Source: Bacillota bacterium
GTDB lineage: Bacteria; Bacillota; Clostridia; Lachnospirales; Lachnospiraceae
Assembly: GCA_023386315.1 (NCBI GenBank)
Contig: JAEWJZ010000008.1
Coordinates: 144,348 to 208,347, forward strand
Reading direction: 5' to 3'
DNA: 64,000 nucleotides
Translations under genes and position numbers: made by a program
Shown: positions 62,058 through 64,000 of the stretch, piece by piece
Numbering within the stretch: the stretch's first letter is position 1
Layout: each line of letters opens with the position of its first letter
The notes under the pieces: generated by a model
The model's input: the letters and a program-made list of their open reading frames with translations, nothing else
Databases searched by the model: none
What the model was told of the DNA's origin: nothing

Positions 62058-62675
62058 ATGGAGCACAGGATCATTGCAATCGGCCGTCAGTTTGGCAGCG
62101 GAGGACACGAGATCGCATTCAGACTATCTGAGGAATTGGGGGTTCCCATGTATGACCGGGATCTGGTGGAAATGGCTGCGGAAAAACTGGGTCTTTCAGA
62201 AATCACTATTGAGGCAGTAGATGAATCAGTTTTCAACACATTTCTGTCTTCGTACCGTTATAACGGTCTCGCCCCAAGAAGAATTCCATTAAATGACAGC
62301 ACGTTCGAGACACAAAGTAAAATCATTGAAAGCCTGGCTGATAAAGGACCATGCATATTTGTAGGCAGATGTGCTGACTATGTTCTGCGGGAAAATCCTC
62401 TATGTCTGAATATATTTCTCTACGCAGCATTCAAGGACCGCACTGAGCGCATTATGAAACGCTATAACATCTCAAAAAAAGAAGCAGAAGCATCCATTAA
62501 AAAAATGGACCACCGCCGAAAGCAGTATTACGAGACATATACAGACCGGAGGTGGGGAAACATTGAATCCCATCAGATTCTGTTTAACATCAGCCAACTG
62601 GGAATCACCCGGACCATTGACACAATCAAACACCTCTATGCCGACCCCATATCCGCTCTTCCGACCGAAAAATAA
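62058..62675 (+). CDS. Cytidylate kinase-like family protein
   Basis: The 205-residue protein opens RIIAIGRQFGSGGHEIAFRL (Walker A-like GRQFGSGGHE, about 9-18) and has YDRDLVEMAAEKLGLSE, ADKGPCIFVGRCADYVLREN and RRKQYYETYTDRRWG. Cytidylate-kinase-like proteins of this class occur in Clostridia, with role not fixed. GGGAAGGAGCAGATTAAA precedes the ATG. It is outside the element, on the right flank. Confidence 0.87.
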   Translation: MEHRIIAIGRQFGSGGHEIAFRLSEELGVPMYDRDLVEMAAEKLGLSEITIEAVDESVFNTFLSSYRYNGLAPRRIPLNDSTFETQSKIIESLADKGPCIFVGRCADYVLRENPLCLNIFLYAAFKDRTERIMKRYNISKKEAEASIKKMDHRRKQYYETYTDRRWGNIESHQILFNISQLGITRTIDTIKHLYADPISALPTEK

Positions 62676-62740
62676 TACAAAATCCCACATGAAAAACTTA
62701 CTTATCACGTACTGACTTCTAAAACATCGTTTAGAATTAA

Positions 62741-62788
62741 AACAGGCAGACACTGGAAAATCCTGTATTTTTCTGATCTCTGCCTGTT
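62741..62788 (+). terminator. Terminator after cytidylate kinase-like gene
   Basis: AACAGGCAGA (62741-62750) pairs with TCTGCCTGTT (62779-62788), followed by TTCAATTTT on the plus strand. It lies 66 bp past the stop. Confidence 0.6.
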
Positions 62789-62789
62789 T

Positions 62790-62984
62790 TCAATTTTCAG
62801 TAAACCGATATCCTACTCCTACCTCAGTTATAATAAACCTGGGATTGGCCGAGTCCTCTTCAGTTTTCCTCCTGATATTTGCCATAAAAACCAGAATGGA
62901 CTGGATCTGGCCTAAAACCTCCATGCCATCAATTGAAACAGCATATAAGGTCCTTCCCTCCTGATTGATCGCACTTATTTTCAA
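62790..62984 (-). pseudogene. Response-regulator DNA-binding domain remnant
   Basis: The 64-residue frame ends ANIRRKTEEDSANPRFIITE and GVGYRF, the C-terminal end of an OmpR/PhoB winged helix. No receiver domain or proper start is present and the front part (MKISAINQEGRTLYAV) fits nothing. It is probably a leftover; part of a 470-bp stretch (62676-63146) that otherwise holds two terminators. Confidence 0.55.
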
Positions 62985-63082
62985 CCCTTATTTTACAAAA
63001 TATAATTATAAAAACGATAGTGGGGATGTGGAACCAGATATAAAGATTCTATAGTGACTATGGCAGTTTTATATATGCAAAA

Positions 63083-63115
63083 AGGGCTGCCTCCCATAAA
63101 AATGGTGGCAGCCCT
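63083..63115 (-). terminator. Terminator after cold-shock gene
   Basis: AGGGCTGCC (63083-63091) pairs with GGCAGCCCT (63107-63115), and five T follow on the minus strand. It ends the cold-shock protein transcript. Confidence 0.85.
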
Positions 63116-63146
63116 CAAAAGGCTTATTTTTCAACTAAGGATCTAA

Positions 63147-63350
63147 TTAAGCCAGGCAAACATTAACTGCCTGAAGACCGCGGTTTCCTTCTGTTGTTTC
63201 ATAAGTTACTTTCTGTCCCTCTTCAAGAGTCTTGTAACCATCAGAAACGATTCCGGAGAAGTGTACAAATACTTCCTCGCCAGTTGCATCATTTACGATG
63301 AAACCATATCCCTTAGCACCATTAAACCATTTTACTGTACCGTTGTTCAT
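63147..63350 (-). CDS. Cold-shock protein (Csp family)
   Basis: This 67-residue protein is a single cold-shock domain: [16 protein letters not shown] (RNP1 KGYGFI) and [10 protein letters not shown] (RNP2 VFVHF). It binds single-stranded RNA or DNA and melts structure at low temperature or at start of growth. GAGGTACGCGTT precedes the ATG. It has a long structured leader (63351-63470). Confidence 0.93.
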   Translation of the reverse strand: MNNGTVKWFNGAKGYGFIVNDATGEEVFVHFSGIVSDGYKTLEEGQKVTYETTEGNRGLQAVNVCLA

Positions 63351-63408
63351 AACGCGTACCTCCTATAATAAATAAAAAATAATTTGATATATCGCCTGAA
63401 ACAAAAAA

Positions 63409-63462
63409 TCACATATTTTTGTAAACCATCATCCGAAAATAATGACTTACAAAAATATGTGA
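63409..63462 (-). promoter_or_regulatory. 16-bp inverted repeat in cold-shock leader
   Basis: TCACATATTTTTGTAA (63409-63424) and TTACAAAAATATGTGA (63447-63462) are a perfect 16-bp inverted repeat with a 22-base loop, about 60-110 bp before the cold-shock start. It could be an RNA structure of the leader or an operator. Confidence 0.6.
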
Positions 63463-63549
63463 AATCATAACTCCATTCGATATTACACGTACATTCTACC
63501 CCGAAAACGCAAAAATGTCAAGACAAAACTGATATTCATATATAGGAAA

Positions 63550-63590
63550 AACAGGGTCCTGTCCCTGTTGAAAAAGGTATGGACCCTGTT
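63550..63590 (-). terminator. Terminator after rplL
   Basis: AACAGGGTCC (63550-63559) and GGACCCTGTT (63581-63590) form a 10-bp stem, and TTTTTCC follows on the minus strand. It lies 22 bp after the rplL stop. Confidence 0.8.
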
Positions 63591-63611
63591 CTGTCATAGT
63601 CGAAAATTTAA

Positions 63612-63983
63612 TTACTTTAAAGTAACTTTTGCGCCTTCTGCTTCTAAAGCAGCTTTGATCTGATCTGCTTCTTCTTTGGAAGCGCCAGCCTTTAATACCT
63701 TAGGAGCTCCGTCAACTACGTCTTTTGCTTCTTTTAAGCCTAAGCCTGTAGCTTCACGAACAACTTTGATAACCTTAACCTTGTTAGGACCAACTTCTGT
63801 TAATTCTACGTCGAATTCAGTCTTCTCTTCAGCTTCTGCTGCTGGGCCTGCTGCTGCAACTACTACACCTGCTGCTGCAGATACACCAAATTCTTCCTCA
63901 CATGCCTTTACTAATTCGTTTAATTCTAATACAGATAATTCTTTGATCGCTTCGATAAATTCAGCTGTTGTTAACTTTGCCAT
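63612..63983 (-). CDS. rplL: 50S ribosomal protein L7/L12
   Basis: The 123-residue stalk protein has the N-terminal dimer helix ([20 protein letters not shown]), an Ala-rich hinge ([15 protein letters not shown]) and the conserved C-terminal domain [20 protein letters not shown] then [20 protein letters not shown]. It recruits translation factors. TACGGAGGTATATTATC precedes the ATG; rplJ should lie just past the window edge. A terminator follows. Confidence 0.96.
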   Translation of the reverse strand: MAKLTTAEFIEAIKELSVLELNELVKACEEEFGVSAAAGVVVAAAGPAAEAEEKTEFDVELTEVGPNKVKVIKVVREATGLGLKEAKDVVDGAPKVLKAGASKEEADQIKAALEAEGAKVTLK

Positions 63984-64000
63984 GATAATATACCTCCGTA

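Noticed and set aside
62023..62220. 65-residue frame overlapping the cytidylate kinase-like start
   Set aside because: Out-of-frame shadow; the 62058 start has the ribosome site and the family N-terminus.
62472..62753. 93-residue minus-strand frame opposite the kinase-like gene
   Set aside because: Antisense with no ribosome site; Phe/Cys/Val-rich shadow.

Overview
The window looks like chromosome from an anaerobic, endospore-type Firmicute of the class Clostridia, most likely Lachnospiraceae. The grounds are low-to-moderate GC, strong AGGAGG-type ribosome binding sites before almost every gene, a Rho with a long hydrophilic insertion, a lipoprotein-type ABC system, and sigma-A promoters with 17-bp spacers. 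This is inferred from gene content; no 16S or marker comparison was possible.

Layout. The left flank (1-6.4 kb) is housekeeping: a YqhQ-like DUF1385 protein (cut by the window edge), rpmE, rho, rarA, a GH5 glycosidase and a small HMA-domain membrane protein. The right flank (61.4-64 kb) is also ordinary: a cytidylate kinase-like protein, a response-regulator remnant, a cold-shock protein and rplL. Between them lies what I read as one integrated element of about 54.9 kb (6421-61355). It splits a polysaccharide deacetylase gene: the N-terminal part is at 61.3-61.9 kb and the C-terminal part at 6.23-6.43 kb, both on the minus strand. The two junctions share the 10-bp sequence GTATCCACAT. Joining the outer halves restores a complete NodB-type deacetylase in frame. 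Joining the inner halves makes a nearly perfect dyad of 48 bp, the form of a large-serine-integrase attP site. A large serine recombinase is encoded inside at 34.05-35.5 kb.

Cargo of the element. 6.6-12.9 kb carries two chemoreceptors, an MBL-fold hydrolase, a flavin-dependent PNPOx-like protein and a phosphotransacetylase. 13.1-28.8 kb is a minus-strand accessory strip rich in GNAT acetyltransferases, with dcd, a MocR regulator facing an EamA transporter, two Asp/Glu racemase-family proteins and two genes ruined by internal deletions. 28.9-34.0 kb is an RND efflux pair with a divergent TetR regulator. 34.05-37.5 kb is the serine recombinase module with ssb and small membrane proteins.

The main cargo is at 38-57 kb: a bacterial microcompartment (BMC) locus joined to a methylthioribose / 5-deoxyribose type salvage route. 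A lipoprotein ABC sugar importer, a MtnK-like kinase and a MtnA-like isomerase form one minus-strand operon. A DeoR repressor sits between it and a second minus-strand operon: class II aldolase with a C-terminal encapsulation helix, acyl-CoA-forming aldehyde dehydrogenase, four BMC-H shell proteins, PduL, a BMC-P vertex protein, a solute-binding-like protein without signal peptide, a CoA-disulfide-reductase-like flavoprotein, a CoA-transferase-like pair, an iron alcohol dehydrogenase and dihydroxyacetone kinase subunits. The inferred chemistry is: import of a 5-modified ribose, phosphorylation at C1, isomerisation to the ribulose-1-phosphate, cleavage inside the shell to DHAP plus (methylthio)acetaldehyde or acetaldehyde, then oxidation to acyl-CoA and acyl-phosphate balanced by alcohol formation. 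A MalT-like LuxR regulator faces the transport operon. The individual enzymes are recognisable; the substrate and the combination are inference.
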